This document shows, piece after piece, positions 42,460-51,067 of a stretch of DNA of 64,000 bases. Source of the stretch: Paenibacillus cellulosilyticus (GTDB taxonomy: Bacteria; Bacillota; Bacilli; Paenibacillales; Paenibacillaceae). Numbering within the stretch: position 1 is the first letter of the stretch; each line of letters opens with the position of its first letter. A program made the position numbers and the translations under genes. Below the pieces are notes generated by a model. The model did not search any database. It was not told where the DNA came from and saw only the letters and a program-made list of their open reading frames with translations. The stretch covers positions 384,537-448,536 of the forward strand of contig NZ_QGTQ01000003.1 in assembly GCF_003182255.1 (NCBI RefSeq), given 5' to 3'.

Positions 42460-45186
42460 GTGAGACGATTACCGGCATTGCCGATTGATGAGGCGGTTCC
42501 AGATCTGCTTAAGGCACTGGCAGGTGGACCGAACGCAGTATTGGTTGCGCCGCCTGGTGCGGGTAAGACGACTCGGGTTCCGCTAGCGTTACTGGATGAA
42601 GCATGGCTTAATGGCGGCAAAATCATTATGCTTGAGCCGCGAAGGCTGGCTGCTCGTTCGGCAGCTGCGCATATGGCTTCGCTGCTAGGTGAGAAGACAG
42701 GGGAAACGGTCGGATATCGCGTACGGCTCGATACGAAAGTGAGCGCAGCGACGCGGATCGAAGTCGTGACCGAAGGCGTGCTGACGCGAATGCTGCAGAG
42801 CGATCCCTCGCTTGAAGGTGTTGGAGCGATTCTGTTTGATGAGTTTCACGAGCGGCATTTGCACGGCGATCTAGGATTGGCATTGTGCTTGCAGGCACAG
42901 TCGCTGCTGCGCGAGGATTTGCGCTTGCTCGTTATGTCGGCAACGCTTGAGGCTGCGCCAGTTGCTCGCTTGCTTGGTGATGCGCCTATTATTGAGAGTG
43001 AGGGAAGGGCTTTTCCGGTTCAAACGATTTATTCGGATCGGCAGGCAGGTTTTGGCTTAGGCGCGCTATGGCAGGGTGAATCGATTGAAGATCGGACAGC
43101 ACGAGCTGTGCTGAGGGTACTGCCAGAGCATGAAGGGGACGTTCTTGTCTTCCTTCCAGGGATGCGTGAGATGCGACGCGTGGAGTCGCAGCTTCGGCAG
43201 CAAGGAATTGGACGCGGCATGTACGGATCTATCGATGTCGTACTGCTACATGGCAGTATGCCGCTGGAGGAGCAAGGTCAGGCGGTAGCGCCAAGTCCGG
43301 AGGGACGCCGTAAAATCGTACTCGCGACGTCAATTGCCGAATCTTCGATTACGGTTGAAGGCGTCCGCGTCGTTATTGACAGCGGCATGATGCGGGTGCC
43401 GCGGTTTTCGCCGCGTACAGGAATGACGCGGCTGGAGACGGTAACGGTATCGGTACCGTCGGCCGATCAGCGCCGCGGACGCGCAGGGCGCGTTGCGCCA
43501 GGCGTCTGCTACCGGCTGTGGACGGAGCAGGAGCAGCTGATGCTTGCGCCGCGCAGCACGCCGGAGCTGCTCGAAGCGGATCTTGCGCCGCTGGCGCTCG
43601 AGCTTGCCGCTTGGGGCGTCAGCGCGCCAAGCGAGCTGGCATGGCTCGATGAGCCGCCGGCAGGCGCTTATGCGAGCGCATGCGAGCTGCTGCAGCAGCT
43701 CGGCGCGTTTGACCGCGAGCGGCGGCTAACGCCGCTCGGGCGGCGCATGGCCGCGCTCGGCGCGCAGCCAAGGCTCGCGCGCATGCTGCTGTCCGCGGCG
43801 GCGATCAGCCCCGCCGCCGCGGACACCGCGTGCGAGCTGGCCGCGCTGCTCAGCGGCCGCGATCCGCTGCGCGGCGAGCGCAGCGCCGACATCGCGCTGC
43901 GGCTTGGCGCGCTTCGCGCGCTCCGGCGCGGCGGTGCCGCGCCGGATGGGGCGAGCGGCGGCGTAGACGAGGCCGCCGCTCGCCAGGCGCTCGCGGAAGC
44001 GCGCCAATGGCAGCGCGCGCTCGCGCAAGATGGTGCCGGGGCTTCGCCCAGCGCCAGTAGAGCGGCTTCGCCGCATGGCGGCGGTACATCAGCGGCGCCA
44101 ACGCCACGCGGCGAAGCCGCATCATCGCCAGCGGCGCCAACGCCACGCGGCGAAGCCGCATCATCGCCGCGCGGCCACGACGGCTCGCACTCGGCTCGCG
44201 GCAATAACGCCTCGCCTACGCGCGAGCCGTCGATTGGCGCGCTGCTCGCCTTCGCCTACCCCGATCGCGTCGGCCAAGGCCGTGGCGACGGGCGCTTCCT
44301 GCTTGCAGGCGGCCGAGGTGCCGTGCTGACGCCGGCGCAGCCGCTGTCTTATGCTTCGTATATCGCTGGTGCAGAGATGGAAGACGGCGATGGCGAGAGC
44401 CGAATCGTGCTTGCAGCAGACATTGAAGAGAATGAACTGCATGCGTACCACAGCGATCACGTCGTGGAAGAGCTGTCGGTCTTATGGGATCGCAGCGCGC
44501 AGGCCGTCCGTGCCAGACGCAAGCTGATGTTTGGTGCACTCGTGTTGAAAGAGGAGCAGGTTACGAAGCCTGATCCGATTAAAGTTACAGCGGCCTTGCT
44601 AGATGGTATACGCACAGAAGGAACTGCGATTTTGTCATGGAATAAGCAATCTTCGCAGCTTCGTGATCGGATTCGCGTTATGCGTAAGTACGATCCAGAA
44701 CTGCCGGATTTGTCAGAGGAAGCATTGTTGGCATCGTTGGAAGATTGGCTGGCGCCGCATCTAACGGGCATTCGCAGCCGTGACGGCTTGCAGAAGCTGA
44801 ACATGATGCATGTGCTGGAAGCGATGTTGTCCTGGAATGATAAGCATCGATTGGATGAACTGATGCCAACGCATATGACGGTACCGAGCGGTTCGCGTAT
44901 TCCGATTGATTATACTAATCCGGAGCAGCCCGTGCTGGCGGTCAAGCTTCAGGAGTTGTTCGGCCTGCAGGAAACGCCGAGGATTGCGAAAGGGAGGCTT
45001 CCGCTGACGCTTCATCTGCTGTCACCTGCACAGCGGCCTGTACAAGTGACGCAGGATTTGGCGAACTTCTGGCGGAACACCTATTTTGAAGTAAAAAAAG
45101 AACTGAAGGTACGTTATCCGAAGCATTATTGGCCGGATGATCCGTTCGCGGCGGTGCCAACGAGTCGGGTAAGACCGAGACCTTAA
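42460..45186 (+). CDS. hrpB: ATP-dependent RNA helicase HrpB with low-complexity insert
   Basis: The 908-residue DEAH-type helicase has Walker A PPGAGKTT (31-38), DEFH (127-130), SATLE (motif III), ATSIAESSITVEGV and the arginine-rich motif QRRGRAGR, then the helicase-associated and HrpB C-terminal domains (to PKHYWPDDPF). GTG 42460 follows AAAGGGAAGG. Residues ~527-590 are an added Ala/Ser/Pro/Gly-rich stretch absent from typical HrpB at this junction, encoded by very GC-rich DNA with a 39-bp tandem duplication; the frame stays open. The cellular role of HrpB is poorly defined. Confidence 0.92.
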   Translation: MRRLPALPIDEAVPDLLKALAGGPNAVLVAPPGAGKTTRVPLALLDEAWLNGGKIIMLEPRRLAARSAAAHMASLLGEKTGETVGYRVRLDTKVSAATRIEVVTEGVLTRMLQSDPSLEGVGAILFDEFHERHLHGDLGLALCLQAQSLLREDLRLLVMSATLEAAPVARLLGDAPIIESEGRAFPVQTIYSDRQAGFGLGALWQGESIEDRTARAVLRVLPEHEGDVLVFLPGMREMRRVESQLRQQGIGRGMYGSIDVVLLHGSMPLEEQGQAVAPSPEGRRKIVLATSIAESSITVEGVRVVIDSGMMRVPRFSPRTGMTRLETVTVSVPSADQRRGRAGRVAPGVCYRLWTEQEQLMLAPRSTPELLEADLAPLALELAAWGVSAPSELAWLDEPPAGAYASACELLQQLGAFDRERRLTPLGRRMAALGAQPRLARMLLSAAAISPAAADTACELAALLSGRDPLRGERSADIALRLGALRALRRGGAAPDGASGGVDEAAARQALAEARQWQRALAQDGAGASPSASRAASPHGGGTSAAPTPRGEAASSPAAPTPRGEAASSPRGHDGSHSARGNNASPTREPSIGALLAFAYPDRVGQGRGDGRFLLAGGRGAVLTPAQPLSYASYIAGAEMEDGDGESRIVLAADIEENELHAYHSDHVVEELSVLWDRSAQAVRARRKLMFGALVLKEEQVTKPDPIKVTAALLDGIRTEGTAILSWNKQSSQLRDRIRVMRKYDPELPDLSEEALLASLEDWLAPHLTGIRSRDGLQKLNMMHVLEAMLSWNDKHRLDELMPTHMTVPSGSRIPIDYTNPEQPVLAVKLQELFGLQETPRIAKGRLPLTLHLLSPAQRPVQVTQDLANFWRNTYFEVKKELKVRYPKHYWPDDPFAAVPTSRVRPRP
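44091..44168 (+). repeat. 39-bp perfect tandem duplication inside hrpB
   Basis: Two identical 39-bp units (44091-44129 and 44130-44168) encode AAPTPRGEAASSP twice. Each contains the palindrome GCGGCGAAGCCGC, and a third palindrome of this type lies at 44062-44074. Confidence 0.9.
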
Positions 45187-45202
45187 TAGTTACCGCTCGA
45201 TT

Positions 45203-45913
45203 TTAGAATTGCAGCAACACCAAATTCGCGGCTAGCGCCGCATAGATAAGCGCCTCGATGATCGAGAGGCGCTTATTCCATTTGTTCGAACGGCGCCCAA
45301 TCGATCCGCCGAGCCATCCAGCGACGATCGAAGCAGCGCAAAATACGACAAGCGCCTGACAGATAAACAGCAGGCCGAACTGAATCATTTGGAACGGCAC
45401 ATTGCCTTTTGACGTGGAGACGAATTGAGGCAGAAGCGCCAGGAAGAACAGGGATACCTTTGGGTTGAGCACGTTCATCCAGATCCCACGTCTGTACAAT
45501 GTGCTGAGCGATAGAACTTCTTGTTTATGATCCACCTCATTGCGGGTATTGATAGCCGTTGCAGCAATTGCAGTATGTCTATACACTTCTTTATCTGCCG
45601 CCGGTCCTGCAGGTGCGTCATCCAGCTTCGTTCTTGGCCAGGTTCTATAAGCAAGATATAGCAGGTAAGCGGCTCCGAGCCATTTTACAGCGGTGAAAGC
45701 GGCTTTAGAAGACAGGACGACGGCGGATATGCCAAGTGCAGCTAATGAAGTGTGAACGAGCAGGCCTGTACATAAGCCAAGCGCGACCATAACGCCGCTT
45801 CTGGCGGAACGACTCATGCTTTGTGCGATGACGAACAGAATGTCAGGTCCGGGCATAATCGTCAGCGCAATGGCGACGGCAATGAAAGAGATAGCAGTTT
45901 CTAAAGTGATCAT
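45203..45913 (-). CDS. LysE/RhtB-family exporter
   Basis: The 236-residue protein has about six helices and the LysE-family features IALTIMPGPDILFVIAQSM near residue 16-34, GLCTGLLVHTSLAALG, WLGAAYLLYLAYRTW and NVLNPKVSLFFLALLPQFV. Members export amino acids or related metabolites. A hydrophilic loop of ~45 residues (TKLDDAPAGP to STLYRRG) between the third and fourth helices is longer than usual. GGAGGAAC precedes the ATG at 45913. Substrate unknown. Confidence 0.9.
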   Translation of the reverse strand: MITLETAISFIAVAIALTIMPGPDILFVIAQSMSRSARSGVMVALGLCTGLLVHTSLAALGISAVVLSSKAAFTAVKWLGAAYLLYLAYRTWPRTKLDDAPAGPAADKEVYRHTAIAATAINTRNEVDHKQEVLSLSTLYRRGIWMNVLNPKVSLFFLALLPQFVSTSKGNVPFQMIQFGLLFICQALVVFCAASIVAGWLGGSIGRRSNKWNKRLSIIEALIYAALAANLVLLQF

Positions 45914-46004
45914 CAGGTAGTTCCTCCAACGTAGATAGCAATGATGTCAATGTTTTCATTTGTACATAGATTCCATAATCCGAAGAATTGAGGTTGATTC
46001 ATCC

Positions 46005-46277
46005 ATGATTCCTTTGCTAGTCGCCTATTATGTAGCAGTGAATTTCATTCTGTGGGGCATGATGAAGCATGACAAACAGCAAGCGCGCCGACACGGCTGG
46101 CGGACGCCCGAGAAGCGGCTGCTGACACTTGGTATGATTGGCGGCGCATTCGGCGGTATCGCTGCGATGCAGATGTACCGTCACAAAACGAAACATGCCG
46201 CATTCAAATATGGCTATCCGGCGATGGCGATCGTTCATCTGTATGGACTGTCAGCACTATTCGGCGTGTGGAAATAA
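46005..46277 (+). CDS. DUF1294-family small membrane protein
   Basis: The 90-residue protein has two or three hydrophobic helices flanking a basic loop (MMKHDKQQARRHGWRTPEKRLL) and GGAFGGIAAMQMYRHKTKHAAFKYG, which is the conserved core of DUF1294. Function is unknown. The ATG at 46005 follows GAGGT; an upstream in-frame ATG at 45960 lacks a site. Confidence 0.87.
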   Translation: MIPLLVAYYVAVNFILWGMMKHDKQQARRHGWRTPEKRLLTLGMIGGAFGGIAAMQMYRHKTKHAAFKYGYPAMAIVHLYGLSALFGVWK

Positions 46278-46337
46278 GTCCTCTGTTGGAACGGACTTTA
46301 GATATTGATTCGACAAGTATATCATGAATGGTCTAAA

Positions 46338-46376
46338 CGAAGACAAATAACAGCCCGAGGGCTGTTATTTGTCTTC
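46338..46376. terminator. long perfect hairpin between convergent genes
   Basis: CGAAGACAAATAACAGCCC and its exact inverse (19 bp) meet across GA. There is no T run on the plus strand, so it may act as a transcript-end stem for both flanking genes rather than a classic terminator. Confidence 0.6.
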
Positions 46377-46524
46377 GCGCGCTTAGTTATTGAAATCCGA
46401 CATCCGCGCTCAGCATATCTTAGGCCGAACTGCCTCTGACTCCTTCCGAAATTTCAGGTAACTCTCGCCATTATCTTATATTGCTATATTCGATGCGGCT
46501 GGGATATAAAGAAGATACCTTTCA

Positions 46525-47589
46525 CTAGCTGCTAGGGATGATGAGCTGCACAGGAATGACAGCGTTCTTCGGCGAGTATATATGGTCCATCTGTTCGCGT
46601 AACAGCTTGACGGCTGTTCGTGCCATCTCCTGTTCATCCTGCTGCACATATGCCACGCTTGCTAGATGAGGATTATCGAAAGAAAGCAATTCGATGGTAG
46701 TATGATTGTTCAAAGAACTGATGGCGGCTGATGTAAGACGTGCGGTTTCCTCAGTCAAGGTGAAGGCGGCAGTGATTCCACTGTGCTCCTGCAGGAAGCC
46801 GCTTACATAATCCAATGCTTGTTCGCCGCGTAGAATGTTGAGAGGAATGTGACACCACAAGCTCTTGTCGATCGAGATCCCTTGATCGGTGTACGCTTTC
46901 TCGAAGCCGAGCGTGCGATCCTCAATGGCAGAATTCGAATTTTCAGGCGAAATGAGCGCAATCCGCTGATGACCCTTGGACAACAAGTGGGTGACCGCCT
47001 TGTACGCACCGCCGTAATTGTCAGATGTAATGGTGTACGTCTCAATGTTGCGCAGATACCGGTCGATGAACACGCATGGGAATTTATCGAGCGACAGACG
47101 CAGCAGCGATTCGTTGTACTTCTCATCTTCAGTCGGAAAAACGATTAAACCCTGCACACCGAGTTCTGTCAGTGTGCGAATGGCGTTCGATTCGATAGAG
47201 GAGGACTCGCGCGTAATGCTTAGCACCATGCTGAGACCTGCTTCTTGCAGGAATTGTTCCGTGTAGTCGACGAGCTTCTGAATAACCCGGGTTCTCATCG
47301 TCGGAATGATGTAGCCGACGAGCGGCAAAGATGATACGCTGCGCACGGGCGGTGCATCGTTGTTATAAACAAGGTTGGCGGAGACGAATGTGCCCTTGCC
47401 TTGTACGCGAATAATTAGCCCTTCGTCAGCAAGCAAGGTCAAGGCGTTCTTGACCGTTATTTTACTTACTTTGAATTCGTCCATTAGTTCTTGCTCAGAA
47501 GGGATGCGGTCCGTCGGCCGAAGCTGTCCTGATTTAATTTTCCGCATAATGTCTTCTTGAATTTGTTTGTAGAGCGCCAGCTTTTTCAA
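46525..47589 (-). CDS. AraR-like regulator (GntR winged helix plus LacI-type sugar-binding domain)
   Basis: The 354-residue product has a GntR DNA-binding domain (ALYKQIQEDIMRKIKSGQL, IPSEQELMDEFKVSKITVKNALTLLADEGLI, RVQGKGTFV) joined to a periplasmic-binding-like effector domain (LVGYIIPTMRTRVIQKLVDY, ITSDNYGGAYKAVTHLLSKGHQRIALI). This architecture is that of AraR, the arabinose repressor of Bacilli. The TTG at 47589 has GGGGAG ten bases ahead and is preferred to ATG 47607. It is divergent from a sugar ABC importer and GH43 gene, which it probably represses in the absence of sugar. Confidence 0.9.
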   Translation of the reverse strand: MKKLALYKQIQEDIMRKIKSGQLRPTDRIPSEQELMDEFKVSKITVKNALTLLADEGLIIRVQGKGTFVSANLVYNNDAPPVRSVSSLPLVGYIIPTMRTRVIQKLVDYTEQFLQEAGLSMVLSITRESSSIESNAIRTLTELGVQGLIVFPTEDEKYNESLLRLSLDKFPCVFIDRYLRNIETYTITSDNYGGAYKAVTHLLSKGHQRIALISPENSNSAIEDRTLGFEKAYTDQGISIDKSLWCHIPLNILRGEQALDYVSGFLQEHSGITAAFTLTEETARLTSAAISSLNNHTTIELLSFDNPHLASVAYVQQDEQEMARTAVKLLREQMDHIYSPKNAVIPVQLIIPSS

Positions 47590-47660
47590 CTTGCCGCATC
47601 TCCCCATAAATTTTATGATTTTATACTCAATTGGTTATATAAACCATATTCCATATATAC

Positions 47661-47826
47661 TATAATACAAAATGTAAAGCGCTTACAACACTGAATCTGA
47701 GAGGGAGTACGAAGGGGTCTTTTCATTAAACGGTTAGAATCATGTTAAGGAAAGTGGTGACAACGACACAATTGTAATCGCTTTAATTAACATGGCTAAC
47801 TAGTCAATCCATTTTTAAACGTTTAA
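47661..47826. promoter_or_regulatory. control region of the sugar operon: TATAAT, cre-like site, palindromes
   Basis: TATAAT stands at 47661-47666, followed by TGTAAAGCGCTTACA (47673-47687), a cre-like near-palindrome that has one base more than the CcpA consensus. TTAAACGGTTAG (47726-47737) and the perfect palindrome TTAAACGTTTAA (47815-47826) are candidate operators for the divergent regulator; neither matches the B. subtilis AraR box. Confidence 0.45.
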
Positions 47827-47852
47827 CAACAAAAAGAGAGGATGACGAACAA

Positions 47853-49190
47853 ATGAAAAAACGTAGTACGCTAATCTCCATTGTTACAATCCTTATTTTG
47901 TCACTCGTTCTGTCGGCATGTGGCAAGTCCGATGATTCATCCAATTCAACTCAGCAGTTAGGTGCTAATGCAGGCGAGAATGCAACAGAATTATCTTTCT
48001 GGACATTCGTAGATTTGCACGGTAAGCATTTGGATAAAATGCTGGGGTTATGGAACAAAGAGAACCCAGACAAACAAATCAAGCTGAATGTAACGGTTAT
48101 GCCTTACGACGATATGCATAACAAGCTCTTATTGGCGGTTACGAGTGGCAAAGGTGCTCCTGATATCGCGGATATCGAGCTTGGTCAATTCCCTAAATTC
48201 TTGGAAGGCGACAACGTTCCGCTGGAACCTTTGAATGATGTATTTGCACCATACAAAGACGCTGTCGTTCCTGCACGTGTCGCGATTTATAGCAAAGGCG
48301 ATCAAGTTTACGGATTTGATTATCACGTAGGTGCAACGCTTGCTTTCTACAACACGGAAATCCTCGAAGCAGCAGGTGTTGACTACAAGACGATCAAAAC
48401 TTGGGAAGATTACAAACAAGCAGGTATCAAAGTTTATGAGAAAACTGGCAAGTACTTAGGAACTGCCGATACTTCAGCTATTTGGCAAGAATCCTACCTC
48501 CTTGCTCAGCAAAACGCTGACTTCACGGATGAGAATGGCAATCCAAAAGTAAACTCGCCTGAAATGGTAAAAGCGCTTGAAATGTTGGTTGACCTGCAAA
48601 AGAACAATGTTATCCATACGATCCCAGGCGGACAACCGGATACAGAAGAAGCGAAAGGCGAATACAACAAAGGCAACTACGCAAGCGCATTGATGCCTGA
48701 ATGGTATATGTCCCGTTTCGTAAACGAAATGAAGGATCTTAAAGGTAAGTATGCAATTGCTCCATTGCCTGTATTTGAAGAAGGTCAACCACGTTCCGTT
48801 GGTTTGGGCGGTACAGGTACAGTCGTTACGAAGAGTGGTAAAAACGTTCAGTTGGCAAAAGAATTTGTAGCTTTTGCTAAGCTTTCGAAAGAAGCTACTA
48901 CTGAAATCTGGAATACGCTTGGATTCGACCCAATCAACATGGATGTATGGAAAGATGAGGCTGTCACGAAAAACCCTGATAACGAATACGTGCAATACTT
49001 TAAAACAAATGCATTTGATACGTTGAATGAAATTAAAGACGAAATTCAAGCGATCAAATCCGTTAAAGCTTCACCAACGATCGGCAACGTCTTCAATACG
49101 GTTACGTTGAATGCGATCTTTGAGGATGGCAAAGACGTGAAGGAAGCGCTGGATGAGGCGCAAGCAGCAATCGAACAAGAATTGAAATAA
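47853..49190 (+). CDS. Sugar ABC transporter substrate-binding lipoprotein (AraN-like)
   Basis: The 445-residue lipoprotein has a lipobox LVLSAC at residues ~19-24 and an extracellular solute-binding family 1 body (ELSFWTFVDLHGKHLDKML, GKGAPDIADIELGQFPKFL, YGFDYHVGATLAFYNTEIL). It would deliver an oligosaccharide, probably of arabinose, to the two permeases downstream. AGAGAGGATGA lies upstream of the ATG. The gene and the next two are clearly AT-richer than most of the window. No ATPase gene is present, so a shared MsmK-type ATPase elsewhere is expected. Confidence 0.92.
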   Translation: MKKRSTLISIVTILILSLVLSACGKSDDSSNSTQQLGANAGENATELSFWTFVDLHGKHLDKMLGLWNKENPDKQIKLNVTVMPYDDMHNKLLLAVTSGKGAPDIADIELGQFPKFLEGDNVPLEPLNDVFAPYKDAVVPARVAIYSKGDQVYGFDYHVGATLAFYNTEILEAAGVDYKTIKTWEDYKQAGIKVYEKTGKYLGTADTSAIWQESYLLAQQNADFTDENGNPKVNSPEMVKALEMLVDLQKNNVIHTIPGGQPDTEEAKGEYNKGNYASALMPEWYMSRFVNEMKDLKGKYAIAPLPVFEEGQPRSVGLGGTGTVVTKSGKNVQLAKEFVAFAKLSKEATTEIWNTLGFDPINMDVWKDEAVTKNPDNEYVQYFKTNAFDTLNEIKDEIQAIKSVKASPTIGNVFNTVTLNAIFEDGKDVKEALDEAQAAIEQELK

Positions 49191-49230
49191 ACATTAGAGG
49201 TAGTCGTATTATAAGTAAATGATTTTGATT

Positions 49231-49264
49231 AAACCTGTCGGCAGGTAAAGTGGTCGGCAGGTTT
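49231..49264 (+). promoter_or_regulatory. intercistronic stem-loop
   Basis: AAACCTGTCGGC pairs over 12 bp (two G-U) with GTCGGCAGGTTT. Such hairpins between a binding-protein gene and its permeases often stabilise the upstream message or attenuate the downstream one. Confidence 0.65.
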
Positions 49265-49290
49265 AATCGTAGTCAAGGGAGATTGAGAAT

Positions 49291-50187
49291 ATGATAAAGA
49301 AATTTGTATACTCTCAAAAAGTTGCACCATATGTTTTTGTGTTGCCATTCATACTCATATTCTTAATATTTTGGTCTTATCCGCTTGCGAATTCATTCGT
49401 AATGAGTTTTCAAGATCGGATGTTGGGACAGGATCCCAAATGGATTGGTGAAGCGAATTATTCGAAACTATTCACAGATAAAGTGTTTTTGACGGCTATC
49501 AAGAATAGCGTTGTGTACATGCTAGGAACCTTAGTGCTGCTAATTCCTTTTCCGATGTTATTCGCCGTTATGATAAACAGTAAGTTAATGGTGGGAAGAG
49601 AATTTTTTAAATCTTCGTTCTTTCTTCCGGCTTTGACATCTGTCGCGGTTGCGGGTACCATTTTCCGCCTTACTTTCGGCGAAATGGAAGGTTCATTAAT
49701 GAACAGTTTTCTGGGTCTATTTGGTGTAGAGCCTATAAAGTTCTTGAAAGACGGAGAATGGAGTATGGCAGCACTGTTGATCCTTGCATGCTGGAGATGG
49801 ACAGGCGTTAATATGCTGTACTATCTATCCGGATTGAAAAGCATTGACAATGAATATTATGAGGCTGCTTCGATTGACGGGGCATCAGCATGGCAGAAGT
49901 TTAGAGCGATTACAATGCCATTATTGAAGCCGACCACGATATATGTAACGACAATTAGCGTTTATGCAGGTTTAGCCATGTTTACCGAGAGCTTAATGAT
50001 GTTTAACGGTAACAATTCTCCGAAGAATATCGGTTTAACTATTGTCGGATATTTGTATAGACAAGGGATTGAGAAGAATAAGCTGGGTTATGCAGCTGCA
50101 GTTGGCATCGTTCTGTTAGTCATTGCGATGGTTATCAATTTGACGCAGCTGAAACTGAGTGGAATGTTCAAGAAGGAGGAGGATTAA
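49291..50187 (+). CDS. Sugar ABC permease (AraP-like)
   Basis: The 298-residue inner-membrane protein has six helices and the MalF-type EAA loop YYEAASIDGASAWQKFRAITMPLLKPT, where it contacts the ATPase. It begins MIKKFVYSQKVAPYVFVLPF. GGGAGATTGAG precedes the ATG. It forms a heterodimer with the next gene's product. Confidence 0.93.
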   Translation: MIKKFVYSQKVAPYVFVLPFILIFLIFWSYPLANSFVMSFQDRMLGQDPKWIGEANYSKLFTDKVFLTAIKNSVVYMLGTLVLLIPFPMLFAVMINSKLMVGREFFKSSFFLPALTSVAVAGTIFRLTFGEMEGSLMNSFLGLFGVEPIKFLKDGEWSMAALLILACWRWTGVNMLYYLSGLKSIDNEYYEAASIDGASAWQKFRAITMPLLKPTTIYVTTISVYAGLAMFTESLMMFNGNNSPKNIGLTIVGYLYRQGIEKNKLGYAAAVGIVLLVIAMVINLTQLKLSGMFKKEED

Positions 50188-50189
50188 AA

Positions 50190-51038
50190 ATGGGCGCAAG
50201 TCAAACGAAAAACAACTTAATTGCTAGAATAGTCATGATTTGTTTCTTTATTGTACTATTCGTTATCATTATGATTCCATTCTATGCAGTGGCCCTGTCT
50301 TCCTTTAAACCAGGCGAATCATTAATAAGATATGGACTTAACTTAAGCTTGGATTTTAAAATAATGAGCTTTGACAATTTCACTTATCTGTTTACTGGTC
50401 AACATGATTATTTTACATGGTTCTGGAACAGTATGACTTTAACAATCATTCAAGTGGTGTTAACACTGTTTGTAAGCGCTTTTGTTGCATACGGTTTTGC
50501 AGCCTATGATTTTAAAGGTAAGAACTTCCTCTTTATATGTGTTTTGCTCATTATGATGGTGCCATTCGAAATCTTGCTGGTGCCTTTGTACAGCCTAATT
50601 AATGATTTGCATATGGTGAATAGCTATTCCGCAATCATTCTGCCGGGTATTGCGAATGCCGGGACGATTTTCTTCTTTAGGCAATACCTAAGAAGCATAC
50701 CGAAAGAGATTATTCAGTCTGGGCGGGTTGATGGCGCAAACGAATATGCGATTTATTTCAGACTGATCATGCCGATCATGAAGCCTTCCTTTGCGGCAAT
50801 GGCCATTCTGAACGGTATGAATAGCTGGAATAACCTGTTATGGCCATTCATGGTGCTCGGAGATCAGAGTAAATTTACACTTCCGATCGGTTTGAAAACA
50901 TTGTTGACTCCTTATGGGAATAACTATGACCTTCTGATCGTTGGCTCTTTCTTCTCCATCATTCCAATTTTCATCTTGTTTATCGCTTTCCAGAAATATT
51001 TCATAGACGGTATGACTGCAGGTGCTGTTAAAGGTTAG
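50190..51038 (+). CDS. Sugar ABC permease (AraQ-like)
   Basis: The 282-residue partner permease has six helices, the MalG-type EAA loop ESGRVDGANEYAIYFRLIMPIMKPS-like region (read near residues 175-198 as QSGRVDGANEYAIYFRLI), and the C-terminal QKYFIDGMTAGAVKG. It starts three bases after the first permease, with GGAGGAGG in the end of that gene. Confidence 0.93.
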   Translation: MGASQTKNNLIARIVMICFFIVLFVIIMIPFYAVALSSFKPGESLIRYGLNLSLDFKIMSFDNFTYLFTGQHDYFTWFWNSMTLTIIQVVLTLFVSAFVAYGFAAYDFKGKNFLFICVLLIMMVPFEILLVPLYSLINDLHMVNSYSAIILPGIANAGTIFFFRQYLRSIPKEIIQSGRVDGANEYAIYFRLIMPIMKPSFAAMAILNGMNSWNNLLWPFMVLGDQSKFTLPIGLKTLLTPYGNNYDLLIVGSFFSIIPIFILFIAFQKYFIDGMTAGAVKG

Positions 51039-51067
51039 TCTCTACAACTTACGAAACAGGTGATAGG

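Noticed and set aside
43668..44539. Several open frames on both strands in the GC-rich part of hrpB
   Set aside because: High GC removes stop codons in all frames; the hrpB frame alone carries conserved motifs.
45246..45276. Perfect 11-bp hairpin (ATAAGCGCCTC/GAGGCGCTTAT) within the 3' end of the lysE gene
   Set aside because: It lies in codons for the last membrane helix and lacks a T run, so it is not called a terminator.
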